Both the position numbers and the translations under genes were made by a program. The notes beneath the pieces are model-generated. The model worked only from the letters and a program-made list of their open reading frames with translations, did not search any database and was not told the DNA's origin. DNA of 64,000 nt, from contig JACTVC010000046.1 in the NCBI GenBank assembly GCA_018417955.1, positions 1-64,000 on the forward strand, given 5' to 3'. Positions 1 to 12,388 of the stretch are shown here, piece by piece. Positions within the stretch are counted from its first letter, which is position 1. Each line of letters begins with the position of its first letter. The DNA comes from Laccaria trichodermophora. Its lineage: Eukaryota > Basidiomycota > Agaricomycetes > Agaricales > Hydnangiaceae.

Positions 1-264
1 CGAGGCAGATTCTGCTCGCGTCCTCTCCTGGGGTCGATCTACGACCGGAGGGGGCACTGGCGGGTGATACAAATAGACCGAGTGCTGATACCGTATCAGC
101 CTTCTTGGTGGATTCAATACGGAGCTCCCAGCACAGTCGGCGGATTCGGTGTTTTGATCATTTGTGGATTTTTCTATGGCGTCAGGTTGATTTGGCAGCG
201 GGACACTACGGAGGCTACATACGAACCTTTGGGTGGATTTGGTCGCGACGACGACGATTCTTAG
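1..264 (+). CDS. 3' end of an unidentified gene (partial)
   Basis: The frame is open from base 1 to a TAG at 262-264. The last ~45 residues contain a hydrophobic stretch (GGFGVLIICGFFYGVRLIW) that could be a membrane segment, followed by a short tail ending in an acidic run (GRDDDDS). The gene begins outside the window, so length and family cannot be judged. The other two forward frames are also open over part of this stretch, so a small intron here and a different terminal frame are possible. I do not recognise the family. Confidence 0.35.
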   Translation, partial: RGRFCSRPLLGSIYDRRGHWRVIQIDRVLIPYQPSWWIQYGAPSTVGGFGVLIICGFFYGVRLIWQRDTTEATYEPLGGFGRDDDDS

Positions 265-429
265 ATTTATTATAGACAGGATGTATTTAATTTGTATGTA
301 ATTTCCATGTTGATATTCACGTGAAAGAACACCGGTGCTTTATGGACGTGCTGTATGGAATCCGGTTAACCGTTGCCTGCAATCCTCTCTCCTTGACCTC
401 ATCGTACTTCATTTCTGTGCACGTCAAAG

Positions 430-1853
430 ATGGCAAGCTACATCGTGTTACATTCCTTTGCTACTTACTAAAATCTTTTCTAGAGCAGTGAAGCACCAGC
501 CGCGGAAGAGACTCGTGTGACTGCATCCCCAGCCGATTCTGTGAAAGCCTTCATCGCCGGAGGCTTTGGAGGTGTCTGTGCTGTCCTAGTTGGTGCGTAC
601 GAATCTTTACTTCCGGGCTTCACGACGTTGATTAGGAACACAGGCCATCCATTCGATCTTACCAAAACGAGGCTGCAAACGGCACCCCCAGGAACTTACA
701 CTGGTGCAGTCGATGTAGTTAAAAAAACGCTCGCTCGGGACGGTCTCTCTGGGTAACTTTTTTTTATAGGTACAACCGAGAAATGTATAATCGCTGACTG
801 CCCGTCTTTTAAGGCTCTATCGAGGGATGGTTCCGCCTCTTCTTGGAGTCACACCAATATTTGCTGTTTCTTTCTGGGTATGCCATTCAACCACTTTTTC
901 ATTTCGCAGGGGAATTCAGCTTATCTGCGCTTCTAGGCGTACGACGCATCAAAACAACTCATTTACGCCGCCACACCAAAGAGAGCGAATGAAGCACTGT
1001 CAATATCGGAGTTGGCTCTGGCTGGATTTTTATCTGCTGTCCCGACAACTTTAATCACAGCCCCAGTGGAGAGAGCGAAGGTTCTTTTGCAGGTGCGTTG
1101 CGGGATTTGAATGTTAAAAACTCTTATGAATGCTCGATATCCCTTGATCCTCAGGTTCAGGGGCAAGGAGGCTCGGAACACAAATATAAGGGAGTCACCG
1201 ACGTTTTGAAGCATCTTTACAAAGAGGGCGGGATGCGAAGCATTTACCGTGGGACAGGGGCCACCTTGGCTCGAGATGGTCCAGGAAGTGCAGCGTATGC
1301 TATTACATCACTTCCGTCGTCTGGTTCTGTATTGACCTGCTCGCAACAGATATTTTGCGGCGTATGAAATCACCAAAAAAGCCTTAACCCCGGCTGGCTC
1401 ATCTCCAGCTGAATTGAACCTTGGTGCCATCATCGTGGCAGGAGGTATGGCGGGTGTAGCCATGTGGGCGATAGCGATCCCTCCTGATGTTAGTTTTTCC
1501 ACTTTCATTCTCTAAGATTATCTATTGATTTTCTATTAAAAAAACAGGTACTGAAATCCCGCCTGCAATCGGCACCATCGGGGACATATTCGGGCTTTAT
1601 GGACTGCGCGCGTAAGACCATAGCTCAAGATGGTGCTCGGGCACTTTGGAAAGGTTTTGGACCTGCGATGGCTAGGGTAAGTAAACTTGACACTCCTCAC
1701 ACGCCCTTCTTGCTTACCGCTCCCGTGACAGGCATTCCCAGCGAATGCCGCAACATTCGTAAGTAATTCTCTGTTCTCGTGATGAGCCGGACTAACTTAG
1801 GATCATAGCTTGGAGTAGAAGCCTCTAGGAAGGTTCTTGATGGTCTTTTCTGA
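430..1853 (+). CDS. CRC1: Mitochondrial carnitine/acylcarnitine carrier
   Basis: A member of the mitochondrial carrier family that exchanges acylcarnitine for carnitine across the inner membrane, feeding acetyl or acyl groups into mitochondria. Spliced by eye, it gives three repeats with the signature motifs PFDLTKTR, PVERAKVL and PPDVLKSR. The PPDVLKSRLQSAPSGTY stretch and the second-repeat motif LARDGPGSAAYFAAYEI are those of the carnitine-carrier subfamily (yeast Crc1, human CACT) rather than ornithine or ADP/ATP carriers. Several introns break the frame, for example one ending at 483 and one inside VLVG|HPFDL. The start at 430 gives a 5-codon first exon followed by a rather short 39-nt intron, so the extreme N-terminus is uncertain. 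Stop TGA is at 1851-1853. With the peroxisomal thiolase at 20-22 kb it belongs to fatty-acid/acetyl-unit metabolism, but the two genes are not adjacent. Confidence 0.9.
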
Positions 1854-2032
1854 GTGGACTTAAAACTTGCAAATCTTCACAAGAGACAACGGATTTAGAT
1901 CAGTCGTCGGATGGAGTCCATTAGATTGTAGAGGGTACCTTGTTCTTACCTTGGATTATACCAGCAGTCGTTAGCATTAATGTAAGGGCCATCCTTAATT
2001 TACAATGTTTTTTTGGGGGTCTGTCTATGTTC

Positions 2033-3958
2033 CTACATCCAACTTGATGGTATTCTAGATACTACCTCTGCCCATGTGCGAAGCCTTCCCTCCTCCCAGT
2101 CTTCTACATATGATAGACCGGCACTCCCGCGTCGCCCTTCTTCAATTTTTAGTCGCTTCTCTGCATCACACCAGAACAAGACCCATGATCCCATTCGAAG
2201 GTGACCTGAACTTCGATCGAAATACCACTTATTCACGGGGTTGTTTGATCTGCTCCTCCAGACCAGGTCGCGGCCTTCTCCTTTGCCCCCTTTACCTCCG
2301 TTAGGGTTGGCGGAAAACGGATGCCCGAGGCCATATGTCTCATCGTGAAGAGCAACCCAAAGAAAATCAACTGTCCCATCACCTTGGTGACTGGGTAGAA
2401 CGGCGAACTTGTCCAAATAAGAAATGGGCTTTCCAGAAACAGAATCGTCTTCATTAGTGACAATCGCCGCTCCGACGTAGTCACCAGCCACGATAACAAA
2501 GTCGAGTTTTTTCTCGAGGCGAGAATAAAAAGATGCGGAGTCCAGTTTTCTCCCGAAAGACTGTTCAAGCAGGGCGTTCAACTTGGTTTTGTCGATATCG
2601 GAGACAGAGTGAAAGACTTGTACTGGAAGACCTCGTCTGAGGAGGGTTGGCGTGTGTGGCGTAAGCCTCTGGTTTCCTTGGAGAAGAGCATGAGGTAGAC
2701 TTGAGCTAACAGCGGGCTTATTTGTGATGAGATTTCCGATGAGAGAGCTTGGTGATTTGTGAGAAACCATAATGGCAGATGATGTTGGCGGCATGTATGC
2801 AAGACAGGTACGAGCAAGAGCAAGATTCGAGAGCGCACTCGGATGGGTGTGCCTCCATTCCTCGCGGAAAGTCTCGTGGATGTGTTGGTACTCGGAGGAA
2901 AGATTGATGAGGAGATGAGGATAGCCAGAACGAGCGTACGACGGGATCCCACCGTGCCGATTGATGATCATGAGCCGAAGAGGTGCAAGCTCAACTTCCT
3001 TTGAAAAGTCTGAAGGGGCATCTGCAGACTGAAGCTCAAGGGAAGATGCCTCGACCATGCCGCGAACAAGCCCCGCGATGACATCATTCGAGTCAACGCG
3101 GACTGAGCGGCAGAACGAATCCAAGGCAAATGGAGAAACCACTGGAATCTCTCCTGCTCGAAGCGCAGAGCGAAGGGGCGTAAGGTCTGGAGGCCAAGTA
3201 TGTGTTTCTGGGGGGGTGAAATCAAGTTCTGATGTGGGATCCTCCGAGCCTGGTTTTGGGCCAAGGCGAACGATGGCACCGGTGATGGGACGTGCCCTGG
3301 CACCATGTTTCTCTAGACTGATAACCACTCGCATTACCTCGTCAATGATGACGCGCCGTTCATCTTGATCGCCTCTTGGTTGATTATCGTTATCTACGAC
3401 GATTACACTGACGAGGCCAAGTTTGGACAGATAGACAAGTCCACGAGTGATGCTGTCGAGCTGAACATCGGTGAATGGACCTTGTATTTTCACCAGCGCA
3501 GTGCGGTTGTAAACTGGGTTGAGAATTGATGTGATTACCGGGCTAGGGGTAGGCTGTATGGGGATAGTGGGGGTAGCAGTTGTTGAGGCAGGAGGAGTAG
3601 ATGGGGGAGGTGGGATGATGATATCTTGAGACTGTTCCTGCAACGGTTTGGTAGGTCGAGGCCCAAAAGACGCAAGGAACGATCTAGTGTCCCTCAGTGA
3701 AGGGTTCGCCCGTAAAATTGATAAAATAAAATCCTGAACATTTCCGTGAGTGTTAAGACAGATCGAATGGAAAAGTTGTACATTATCTGGAGTCGGAGTA
3801 TCTTCGCTTTCAACTGGCGGTGTCCGCAGGCCGCGAACTGTCTGCTAAGCTATGAGAACTCCACGAGGCATTGAAAAGAAATAACATACGGCGTAGAATG
3901 CCCTGTAGCTTCGAGCCCGCTGGGCCTTGAGAGCAGATATGAAGGACACCGAACTCAT
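2033..3958 (-). CDS. ARG2: N-acetylglutamate synthase (amino-acid acetyltransferase, mitochondrial)
   Basis: Makes N-acetylglutamate from acetyl-CoA and glutamate, the first step of arginine synthesis, in the mitochondrial matrix. Two exons: 3890-3958 (23 codons, Arg/Ala/Ser-rich, typical of a mitochondrial presequence) and 2033-3844, separated by a 45-nt GT-AG intron (3845-3889). Together they encode about 626 residues. The upstream part (VQDFILSILRANPSL, then YLSKLGLVSVIVVD) is an amino-acid-kinase-like domain. The C-terminal part contains the vertebrate/fungal NAGS acetyltransferase segments YLDKFAVLPSHQGDGTVDFLW and WYFDRSSGHLRM. An in-frame TTG or other late start is unlikely because the upstream exon joins in frame and supplies the ATG and presequence. 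It is convergent with the carnitine carrier gene, about 180 bp away. Confidence 0.92.
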
Positions 3959-4493
3959 ACTTATATGAGATTGCTAAAAGGGAGGGGGAGGGGAAGTAAT
4001 TGCATAGGCATGAGTAGACGCAGGTTTTTATAAAAGTTGAAGGCAGTTGAGGGACCTATGACTCCGATCATATTGCTGTAAATTATTATCAGATAAGATC
4101 TGGCCGATCACATCATTCTTAGCTCAGGAGTCAGGACGTTCAACAGCATTTACCGCCATTGGCTATAGCTAAAGAAGCGCTTCACAGCACCTTACAGGAC
4201 TCTCATATAAACCATTCTTTATAATGTTTCAATCTTTATAGCTCATCTGATTGAATCAGATGCTGTTTTCCACTAAAGAGGCTACAAATAGCCTATTCCC
4301 CTCAAGCAATGCGGTCACCCAAAATCACGCCGGTGTCAAATTGATACGCCCTTGTGTTTTTCCCGTGACGGCGCTCCTTGAAATTATCGGAGGACAAAAG
4401 CGCCTTCCGTGAGCCTTTTTCCTAGCAAGAAAAAACCTCGAGGCATAGACTTCAGAAGGTTAAGATGGTGTATTCCCTGTGATCGAGACGTGA
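3959..4493. promoter_or_regulatory. Intergenic: ARG2 upstream region
   Basis: A 535-bp stretch without a supportable ORF, between the ARG2 start and the 3' end of the F-box gene; ARG2's promoter should lie here. Two 6-of-7 matches to the Gcn4/Cpc1 site are visible (TGACTCC near 4056 and GGAGTCA near 4130), as might be expected upstream of an arginine gene, but neither is perfect. A 19-bp palindrome at 4244-4262 is listed separately. Confidence 0.4.
4244..4262. repeat. Perfect 9-bp-arm palindrome upstream of ARG2
   Basis: CATCTGATT-G-AATCAGATG: two 9-bp arms around a single base. It could be a dimeric regulator's site or a small hairpin near the 3' end of the F-box transcript; the sequence does not say which. 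Confidence 0.6.
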
Positions 4494-6270
4494 CTACTTG
4501 ATCGTCAGAGCAAACCAAATTGTTCTGACGTAGACACTCACATCAACAATGATAATGCTATCCTCACCGCACATCACGGAGCATTTGTAGTTAAAAGGCA
4601 GAGCCAACGTCCGTGATCGATATGGCAAAAACGTTTGAACGTCTTCTTCGAATATGTCACCACCTTCAAGAAGTGTCGGGAAAATCTGGTACTGTGTTTG
4701 CTGGCCAAGTGAAACATCATGCTGCAAGAGTTTCGCAGACGATGCCGTCGTTTGCGTGTGTGGCGCTGTTGATAAGCCTCTTCTAAGGGCTAACTGGTTG
4801 AAATCATAAATTTTGATGGAAAGACTAGCATTTTCGCCTGTCTCGGAAACGACATATTTTGAGCCGTATACGTAGCAGACCCAAACGATCGAATGTGGTT
4901 GAGCCAGCTCTATCATCCGAGTACCACGAGGACCCCAGGAATCCCAGTCAAAATCCACCTTATTATCCGCTGGGTCTTTTGAGGTAACCCCATTGATAGA
5001 GGCGAGGAAGGTGGTCGAAGGCACGAGTGTGGTGACACACCGAACAGCGTCTTCGACTTGTACCCACAGCGAAACAACGTATAGCGAGTTGTTTTTGTCC
5101 ATATAGAATGGAACACGCGGATCGCGGTGTGCCTGCCATAAAGGAGCTGGATCGGATTGAATTTGGAACGCGAGTTGGTGGACATCTCCCTCGAGATGGG
5201 GAAGATGGAAAGAGAATGAATACTGGACGTCACTGGGGCTTTGACGTTTCTCGGTTTCCTTTTGAAAGTTCACTACAAGAAGAACCGGTATGTAATCGCC
5301 GTCGTCAACTTCCCTGAACAGACATATCACAACAAATGCTTGGGAGAGAAAAGAAAAAGATCGGATTTGATTTCCAACGAGGTGCTGAGCATAAAGATGA
5401 GCTATCTGAGATTGAAGAGCAAAAACCCCACCTACCATTTGCACTTGGTTCGTTTTCCAATCCCAAATGATGAGTTCGGTCCCATTGATACGTACGCTGT
5501 TGAATAGCACACCCACATAATGACCAGATATCTGTATCGTATGTGAAACATCCGCATCTCTGAAAGTCTGGATGTGAGATAAGACTTTCCCTCCTCTAGC
5601 CTCGGGATGTGGTTCGCCTGTGGTCAAGGTGCGAATGTGCAGTCGGTAAGTATGGTCAGCGTTCTGTCCCACCCTGCCAATACGAGAAAAGTTACCAAAT
5701 TAAAAATTAAAAAAATGAAGATATGACGCACCAACGAGGGTTCTCGATGAGAAGGAGCAGATCTTGCGAGAGATCCATTCCAAAATCACGCACAGGACAA
5801 GGAAAACTCGGGCCAAGAGACCACTGTTTCTCCTCGATAGAGCGAAGGTCTGATGGAAGCCTGATAAAATAGATGCCACCATCTTCGTCGCTTTGAGCAA
5901 GTACGCCACCGTACAGCTCCCACAACCCTCCTGATCGCATGGGCAGACGCGATTGCCGACTCCACTTCAACTCATCCCAGGCGTTCTGGTGCCGCTTGAG
6001 CGCGTCGAGAAGAGCAGCGGGTGACTCAACATTAGCGCAACAAGATTCTTGTCCCGCGACAGCAAGATTAATGGTATATTGTAGAGTAGGTGTTTGATCA
6101 ACCAAATCTTTCAAGTTGTGGCAAACCTGAAAATGTCATTTGAAGGAGATTGGGAACGTCGTAATTCTTACCTCCCTGCACTTCAGGAGTGTGTTATAGT
6201 CCGACACGTGGTCCAGAATACTAAGGACGAGCTCAAGTGGAAGAGAATTCAAAAGAGAGAACTTGGACAT
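4494..6270 (-). CDS. F-box domain protein (agaricomycete type)
   Basis: Likely substrate-recognition subunit of an SCF ubiquitin ligase. Exon 1 (6172-6270) encodes the start and most of the F-box: the run SLPLELVLSILDHVSDYNTL, then LLKCREVCHNLKDLV across the first intron (6127-6171, 45 nt). Exon 2 is 5732-6126 and exon 3 is 4494-5673; together about 524 codons. The rest resembles the long C-terminal region of mushroom F-box proteins, with recurring beta-strand segments such as LIIWDWKT, WD-like but without clear WD repeats. Exon 3 probably contains one more intron at 5385-5435 (51 nt, GT-AG, in frame), whose removal would delete 17 residues. It is head-to-head with the UBE2O-type gene. The substrate is unknown. 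Confidence 0.8.
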
Positions 6271-6317
6271 GACGGAGTTGAGTAAAGTCACATGGCTCTC
6301 ATCCCTCTCCTTCTCAC
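6271..6317. promoter_or_regulatory. 47-bp interval between divergent start codons
   Basis: Only 47 bp separate the ATG of the F-box gene (6270, minus) from the ATG of the UBE2O-type gene (6318, plus). Any 5' UTRs and core promoters must overlap each other or the opposing coding exons. No TATA element is evident. Confidence 0.6.
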
Positions 6318-9300
6318 ATGGATATCAGTCGCGAACAAAAGCGTCAGCCTACCAAGGTCACTCCCCAATTCTTGTACTTACTCTCCTCTTCTCTCAACGT
6401 TTTCCAGCTTTACCAGCAGGATATCGTTTATCATGTCGTTCGTCCTCGTTCATACGGGATAGTATTGGTACGACAGGCCCTGCGCTTTCCTAGATGCATT
6501 TCTCAGTCGTTGTATAGAGATGTTGGCATGACCCCGAGGAGGTCCCACAAAATGCATCATTCACAGATCCTCTAATGCGTCCACTTCAACATGGAGAAGT
6601 TGGCGTCTCCTTCATCTCAGATGGCGGAGAGAGAGAGATTCTCCCGGAGTCTGATCTCAAACTGGTCGATCGCAGTTTCCAGCCAGGTGATTACTGCAAA
6701 CGAAGCGTAGAGGATGTATGCTCCGGAGTTGTTGTGGCCGTTAGGGTAAAAGGCCGATTGGAGCATGCTATCAGCGGAGAACAAGTTGAAGGCTGGTGGA
6801 CGGTAGACGACATCGAGGATAAGCCTGATGCTGAAATTGGCGACTATGTCATTTTTGAGGATTGGATAGGGCAGGCAAGTGTTTTGTTTCGTCTGTTCCC
6901 TGGTACAATGTGTCCTATCCTGAATTTAGGTTATTGAGGTAAGCTCACCTCGCCCATGTCTATACCGCCTTTGGCTTTACGCTTTTCAAATAGGTATTTG
7001 ATGAGTCTATTGTTGAACTCTCAACCAAGCAACTTGTTCGCCTTCCGGAATTAGGATCTCGTTTAAATGTGGGGGAAAAGGGAAACGTCAATCAATTCTT
7101 CCCTTCTCTTGAACATAGTTTAACTTTTGTTGACAGGACATTCTACCTCCCCCCGCGAGTGGAATGCAGAGCTACCTCAGCTACTTCGGGGGTCAATCGC
7201 AAGGTTCTTCCGATACGGTGATAGCTGTGAAGCATAGTGTTTATGCGGTGGCATGGCTCGCCGTCAACCAGAAAGTAGGTCTGTGTTTTTCTCGTCCGTT
7301 TTGTTGTAATGCTCATATCTTCGAGCTTGATGTGTCTCTGGCTGAAAAAAAGAAGAGACCTCAACGGTTCTGGTCAGGACAGGACATAGGAAAACTCACT
7401 TTGATTAGGGGTCGTTCCGATTTTGAGATGAGAGTCGGTGATCGCGTACATCTGAAGAATGTCACAGGACTTCCCAGCACACAACATGGCCGAGAAGGGG
7501 AATCAGCTGGCATTGTTCATGTGCAAGCATTTCTTGTGGTAGAAACCGAGACATCCTTGGACGTGCTGTGGCAGGACGGTGTTCACGAAACTCTCAAATC
7601 CACAGATGTCATCCCATATCTCAACCCGGACGAATATGATTGCTGGTGAAGGATATCTTCCTTTGACTTCCTTTGACACTGATGGCGTTTACCAGGCCCG
7701 GCGACCACGTCGTGTGGAAGAGTGAAGAAGAGAAGCGTTCAGCTATCGTTCAGTCTGTCAATGCAAAGGAGCGCACCGCCCTCGTACTTTTTCCGGACAG
7801 CGGTGCTACAGAGCTAATTTCTGTGCTGGAGTTAGATCCACATGGCACTTCAGATCTGGGAGCCGACCCCCAGTCCGCCTCAGAAGGCTTTGGTGTACGT
7901 CGGGGTGATTTTGTTCTGATACATCACGAAGAAACAACAAATGGGTTGGAGAAGCCACGAGTTCCTCGTATCGGTGAGTTAGAAGCATGGGTTCGCGAAG
8001 GACCGTTTTCAGATGGCCATTTTATGGGATGGAGAAAGGAAATGTACGACATTGGCACTGAGATAGCTTCTAAAAGAAGCTCCGGGGCATTAGTTGAGGA
8101 TCCCATTCAGCGTCCTGCCGACGACGACGCCTTTTCATGGATCGGCGAAGTCACTAGTGTATGTCTTCCTATACATGTCCCCATCAAAGCCTACTGATTG
8201 TTCAATCGCCCTGCAGCTGAATCTTGACGGGACTGTTATGGTGACACATCCCAATTTTTCTGTCAGTCTTTATCCGCTCGAGCGCCTCACTCGGTTATAC
8301 GACGGAATCGAACAACTCGAAGATGATATATGGGACGATGCTTCCGACGATCGTGGTTCTTACGAAGATGATGAGGTTTGGGCTATGGATTTTGAAGATG
8401 GTAGGTGGAAACCAGAACGCGGGGATGCCAACGAATGGGAGGAAATAGAGGAGGAGTTGAATGAGGAAGAGACCGAAGACTCCGATGGAATGCACCTTGA
8501 CAATGAATCCGCCACAAGTGCACATTTTGAAATCAATTCCTCAAAAGGACTTGAGGTTGCTCCGCTGCAACTGGCTGGGGACGTTGGTTCTCATGAATCG
8601 AAAGAATTGACATGGAAGCGCTTTGACCTCTTGCCAACTGCACCCCCAGATCACGCATTTCTTTCATCTCCTCCTGCACAACCGTCTAAGTCATTTTCCA
8701 GTCGTCTTATAAGAGAGTATCGCGTCCTCGCCAGTAGTTTGCCTGGTGAGTGGTGATTGCTGCTGTATGACGGATTTCTTGTTGACACGAGGGTACACAG
8801 ATTCTATAATAGTTCGGGCTTACGAAGATCGCAGTGATCTTTTGCGTTGTCTTATCATTGGTCCTGAAAACACGCCTTACGAGGATGCACCTTTCGTGAT
8901 TGACTGGATGTTGGATTCAAACTTTCCTCATAGTCCTCCTATCGCTCATTTTCTGAGTTGGACGAACGGCAACGGACGTGGTTCGTTCTGTATTTTTTCT
9001 ATTGTCAAAAACTTAATCTGAGTTGGGCAAATTAATAGTCAACCCGTAAGTCTCTATATATTTGAAGATAACTTGATTCAGAGCGAGCGGTTGCAACAGG
9101 AACTTGTATGAAGAAGGAAAGGTCTGCTTGTCCATTCTTGGCACTTGGGCCGGGGACAGGAATGAGGTTTGGAACTCGGCTCGATCCTCGCTGTTGCAAA
9201 CGTTTGTGTCTATACAGGGCCTCGTTCTTGTGAAGGAGCCGTGAGGACTGGTCGAATATCTTCAGTTGCTTAATTCTGACCTTCACTGCTACAGGTGGTT

Positions 9301-9701
9301 TTGTGAGCCAGCTTATGATAAATTACGGGGTACTGAAGAGGGAAGCGTGAACAGGTTCGCAATTTTTACTACTCATTTGTATTGTTCCAATGACAACGCG
9401 TTACAGTCGACTTTACAGTGAGAAGGCTTATGTTCTTTCCAGAGGATTCGTTCGTCGTGCTCTCGAGATACCCTTGGGCGGACTTGAGGAAGAGATTAAT
9501 TGGCTGTATTACAACAAAGGTCGCCTGGAAAAGGTTCTTCGGGATGCGCGAAGATTAATTGAAAACAGCAAGACGGACCCAGACATCTCCGCCGAGGATA
9601 AGGATATGGCTGTACCGAGGCTGAGCTCTGGAGGAATAATTACCCTGGAACGGACATTGCACAAATTACAAAGTATTGCGGATTCCAAACCCTCGAATTA
9701 A
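6318..9701 (+). CDS. UBE2O: UBE2O-type E2/E3 hybrid ubiquitin-conjugating enzyme
   Basis: Large ubiquitin-conjugating enzyme that in animals acts as a combined E2/E3. The gene has many introns; exons read by eye give the UBE2O layout. The N-terminal conserved regions start with [13 protein letters not shown] joined to [13 protein letters not shown] and continue with [19 protein letters not shown] and [11 protein letters not shown] very acidic stretch lies at about 8310-8520. The UBC fold starts at [17 protein letters not shown], followed by [19 protein letters not shown]. The active-site region is [13 protein letters not shown] near 9110-9150, with the catalytic Cys in KVC. A C-terminal helical part ([20 protein letters not shown]) follows. 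The TGA at 7647 lies inside an intron, not a real stop: DEYDCW joins PGDHVVW. It shares its upstream region with the F-box gene and is convergent with the KRE6-type gene. Confidence 0.88.
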
Positions 9702-9901
9702 TGTTTCCTTCTGGCTAAGAGTACAGAACGCTGTACATGCACAATAATAATAATCACAATGGAAGGGCGGGTACGAGACGAGTCCGAATGTTCTTGATGT
9801 ACGTATTTTAGCATGTATCCAATAAACTGTTTTTTGGAAACGGCTGTTGGTAATCGTTCCGCCAAGTCGTGAGATTTGGGTTTGTGTACGCTTCAATGTA
9901 C

Positions 9902-12388
9902 CTAGATAGAACGTTTAAATCTCAAAGACAGCAATAGGGCGAGAGAAACAAACTGATTGATGTAGGCCTCTGTGGGGAAGTCTGAGGGATCACAGCCAAT
10001 GTTGATGGCATTCTTAGGTTGGTAAACTCTTATCCAATCGATTTGCATCGTGGTGGGAAACGTCAGATGCTGGAGATCAACAACACCAAAGTTTTTCGAC
10101 ATTCCCAGGTTGACGATGATATACTTTGCGATGCATTAGCTTATTATGGGGCTACGTTTATGTATATGAATGCGCACCAATGGCTCTTGAGGGATGGGGC
10201 GAGCGGATATTTCCACTGTGGTATCTGGGCCCATGCCGTTCGCCATAATTGTCCAAGCTGATTTTGCGTTTGCTATCCAGGTAATGTACTGCATGGGGTA
10301 GCATTTAAACAAGTGCACATGATGCAAATAAGATGTCCAAACCCCAGTATCGAACCCTGTCGTGGGAGGATTTGGATGAGCACATAATCGGAGTGAGATT
10401 GGGATGCATCATTTACCTGGCTTATACTCGAATCCATATGTCGAGAAGCAGCCTGCTTCCAATTCATAACATGATTGGTCTACATATCCCGGTTATTGCA
10501 AGAAAAGCTGGGCAACGATGAACCTTACTCGTTGTTGTGACACCAGATGTAGCTTGCTGGGTTATTCCTCCAACATAGGGATTAAGGAACGTGGTCGAAG
10601 GATCAGGGATAATTAAATTGTTCGATGTGTTTGCCCAAATATACTGAGCATTGAATGGCTGCATGAAATGTTAGTAATGAGCTTGTAGTAAATATGAACT
10701 GATCTCACAGCCCACTGAGCAGACTGAGAAACTTGCCCCGACAAAGGATTACCCGTGATCTAAAACAGTATTAGCTATTTACATCTCTGCTCCAAGGTAA
10801 TACGGGTACCTGAGCTTCAAAAACGTCGATTTCTGGCGCTGAACGACCGACGAAGGTCCCATCAGAGTGCATGGGACCAGGATGGGACTCTCCTTTACAA
10901 GTGCATCTTGACAACTTTTGTCCAGGAAGATATGACAAGACATCCCCATTGTAAGGGTCGCCGTTGACGGTAGCGGCGACGGGCAGCCCATTGATAGTTT
11001 GATTGGGAGCGGTGCCAACATCACAAGCGTCGTAGGAGTAGGGCCACTTAGGACGAATCAGCAGGTGGACAAAGCGTCGGAAAATTTGAACGTACCATGC
11101 CTTCCAGACTTGCGCCATATCCGGCACGCCCTAAAAACGAAGGCTCGTCAGAAAGTTTCCCTTGATTGTTGCCCAACAGTAGACTCTTACCTAGGTTTCC
11201 CATGGTCCAGACTGCGGGCCATAAGCCAACTATGTTGTTTGCGCCTGGCAAACTAACGGAGGTCTGTAACAGACCGCCAGTAAAACAAAACTTGTTCCAA
11301 GTCGACATAAGACCGCCTTCATAGTTGAGGTTGTGGATTTCTTTCTTAGACAAGGTGATTTGGAGAAAGCCATTTTTCGTGGTGATGGCTTCGGGGTCGT
11401 ACCACTCCAAGTTGTTTGTCTGTAGAGGGATGAGGCAGGAGAATCGCGCAACGATTGAAGGAGATGCGCACCTCCCAGTAATGGAGGTCCACTGCCTCCC
11501 AATACGGGTCATCTCCAGGATAAAATGTACGACCATCTGTATTGAACTCATCACTAAAGACGAGCTGGAGTTCTTGGGTGGGATCATGATATGAAGGTAT
11601 GGTATAGAGGTTGGATGGCGTCTCAAGGTCTACCAATCCCCAATTTCCCGCCATGCTTGGTACCTTGGGGGGGATGAGATTAGCATGTAGGTACTAAGAA
11701 AAGAAAGGCATGTACTTGGCCACTGGCGTTGATCCCACCAAGATTGAAACCACCCAAGGTAGAGAGGGGGTGAGCCGTAAAGTGTGAAATAAGTGGATAT
11801 CCAGCGCTGAAAGAGAAAATGAAGCAAAATTTACGGCCACGACGATGTGAAACGCACAATAAAGTAAGAAGGCCGACACATAAAACAATCATACATCCCA
11901 AGTTGGTGAGACCTCGAAAGGTGAAGAAATGACCACCAGTGTCATGTTTGCGATCGCGACGAGGATCAGGATTGTGGAGGTAGTCGTCGGGCTCTGGAAA
12001 GTCAGGAGAAAGATTGGATCCCCATGCAGCTGGGTCGGGGGAGAGGGAATACTGTTCGGTGATATTTCAGCGAGCGCCAAGTGAACGGGGGATGTTGTGA
12101 CAAACTTTGTCTGAGATTGATGGTGCAACGGGAGGCCTGTTTTTGCTCGCGTAGTGGTATGGTGAGTCGCCCTATGTATTGTAAATGAGATGGTCTGGCG
12201 AGGGGATTGGAAGGGAAAATAAGTACCAGGGATGTGGTACTGGAAAGGCTGGGCAATGAAGGTGATGGCGGCAATCGGGCAAAAACACGTTGGTCTGTTG
12301 TCCTTGGCAGGGGCTGTGGCGATATCAGATTTGTCCTCGATGGAGATACTTGCGGAAAATAACGACGGGAATGGCCAAAGGAGGACAT
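9902..12388 (-). CDS. KRE6: KRE6/SKN1-type beta-1,6-glucan synthesis protein (GH16 fold)
   Basis: Type II membrane glycoprotein of the secretory pathway needed for beta-1,6-glucan of the cell wall. Spliced by eye: a short Ser/Pro-rich cytosolic N-terminus (MSSFGHSRRYFPQ), then the family signature DDYLHNPDPRRD and a membrane segment (GCMIVLCVGLLTLLCV). The luminal part begins SAGYPLISHF. The SKN1/GH16 domain contains LVFSDEFNTDGRTFYPGDDP, WAVWTMGNLGR-type segments and the catalytic-type motif EIDVFE near 10835. The C-terminus includes DWIRVYQP. There are many introns. The start at 12388 is preferred; an in-frame ATG at 12460 would leave only 54 bp to the next gene's stop. The upstream neighbour (SNAPC1-like) is on the same strand. 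Confidence 0.88.

Noticed and set aside
3959..4493. Arginine attenuator peptide uORF upstream of ARG2
   Set aside because: The attenuator peptide belongs to the carbamoyl-phosphate synthase small-subunit gene, which Neurospora calls arg-2; this gene is N-acetylglutamate synthase and no such uORF is evident.
7647..7672. Apparent stop and restart splitting the UBE2O-type gene in two
   Set aside because: A GT-AG intron here joins DEYDCW to PGDHVVW in frame, so it is one gene.
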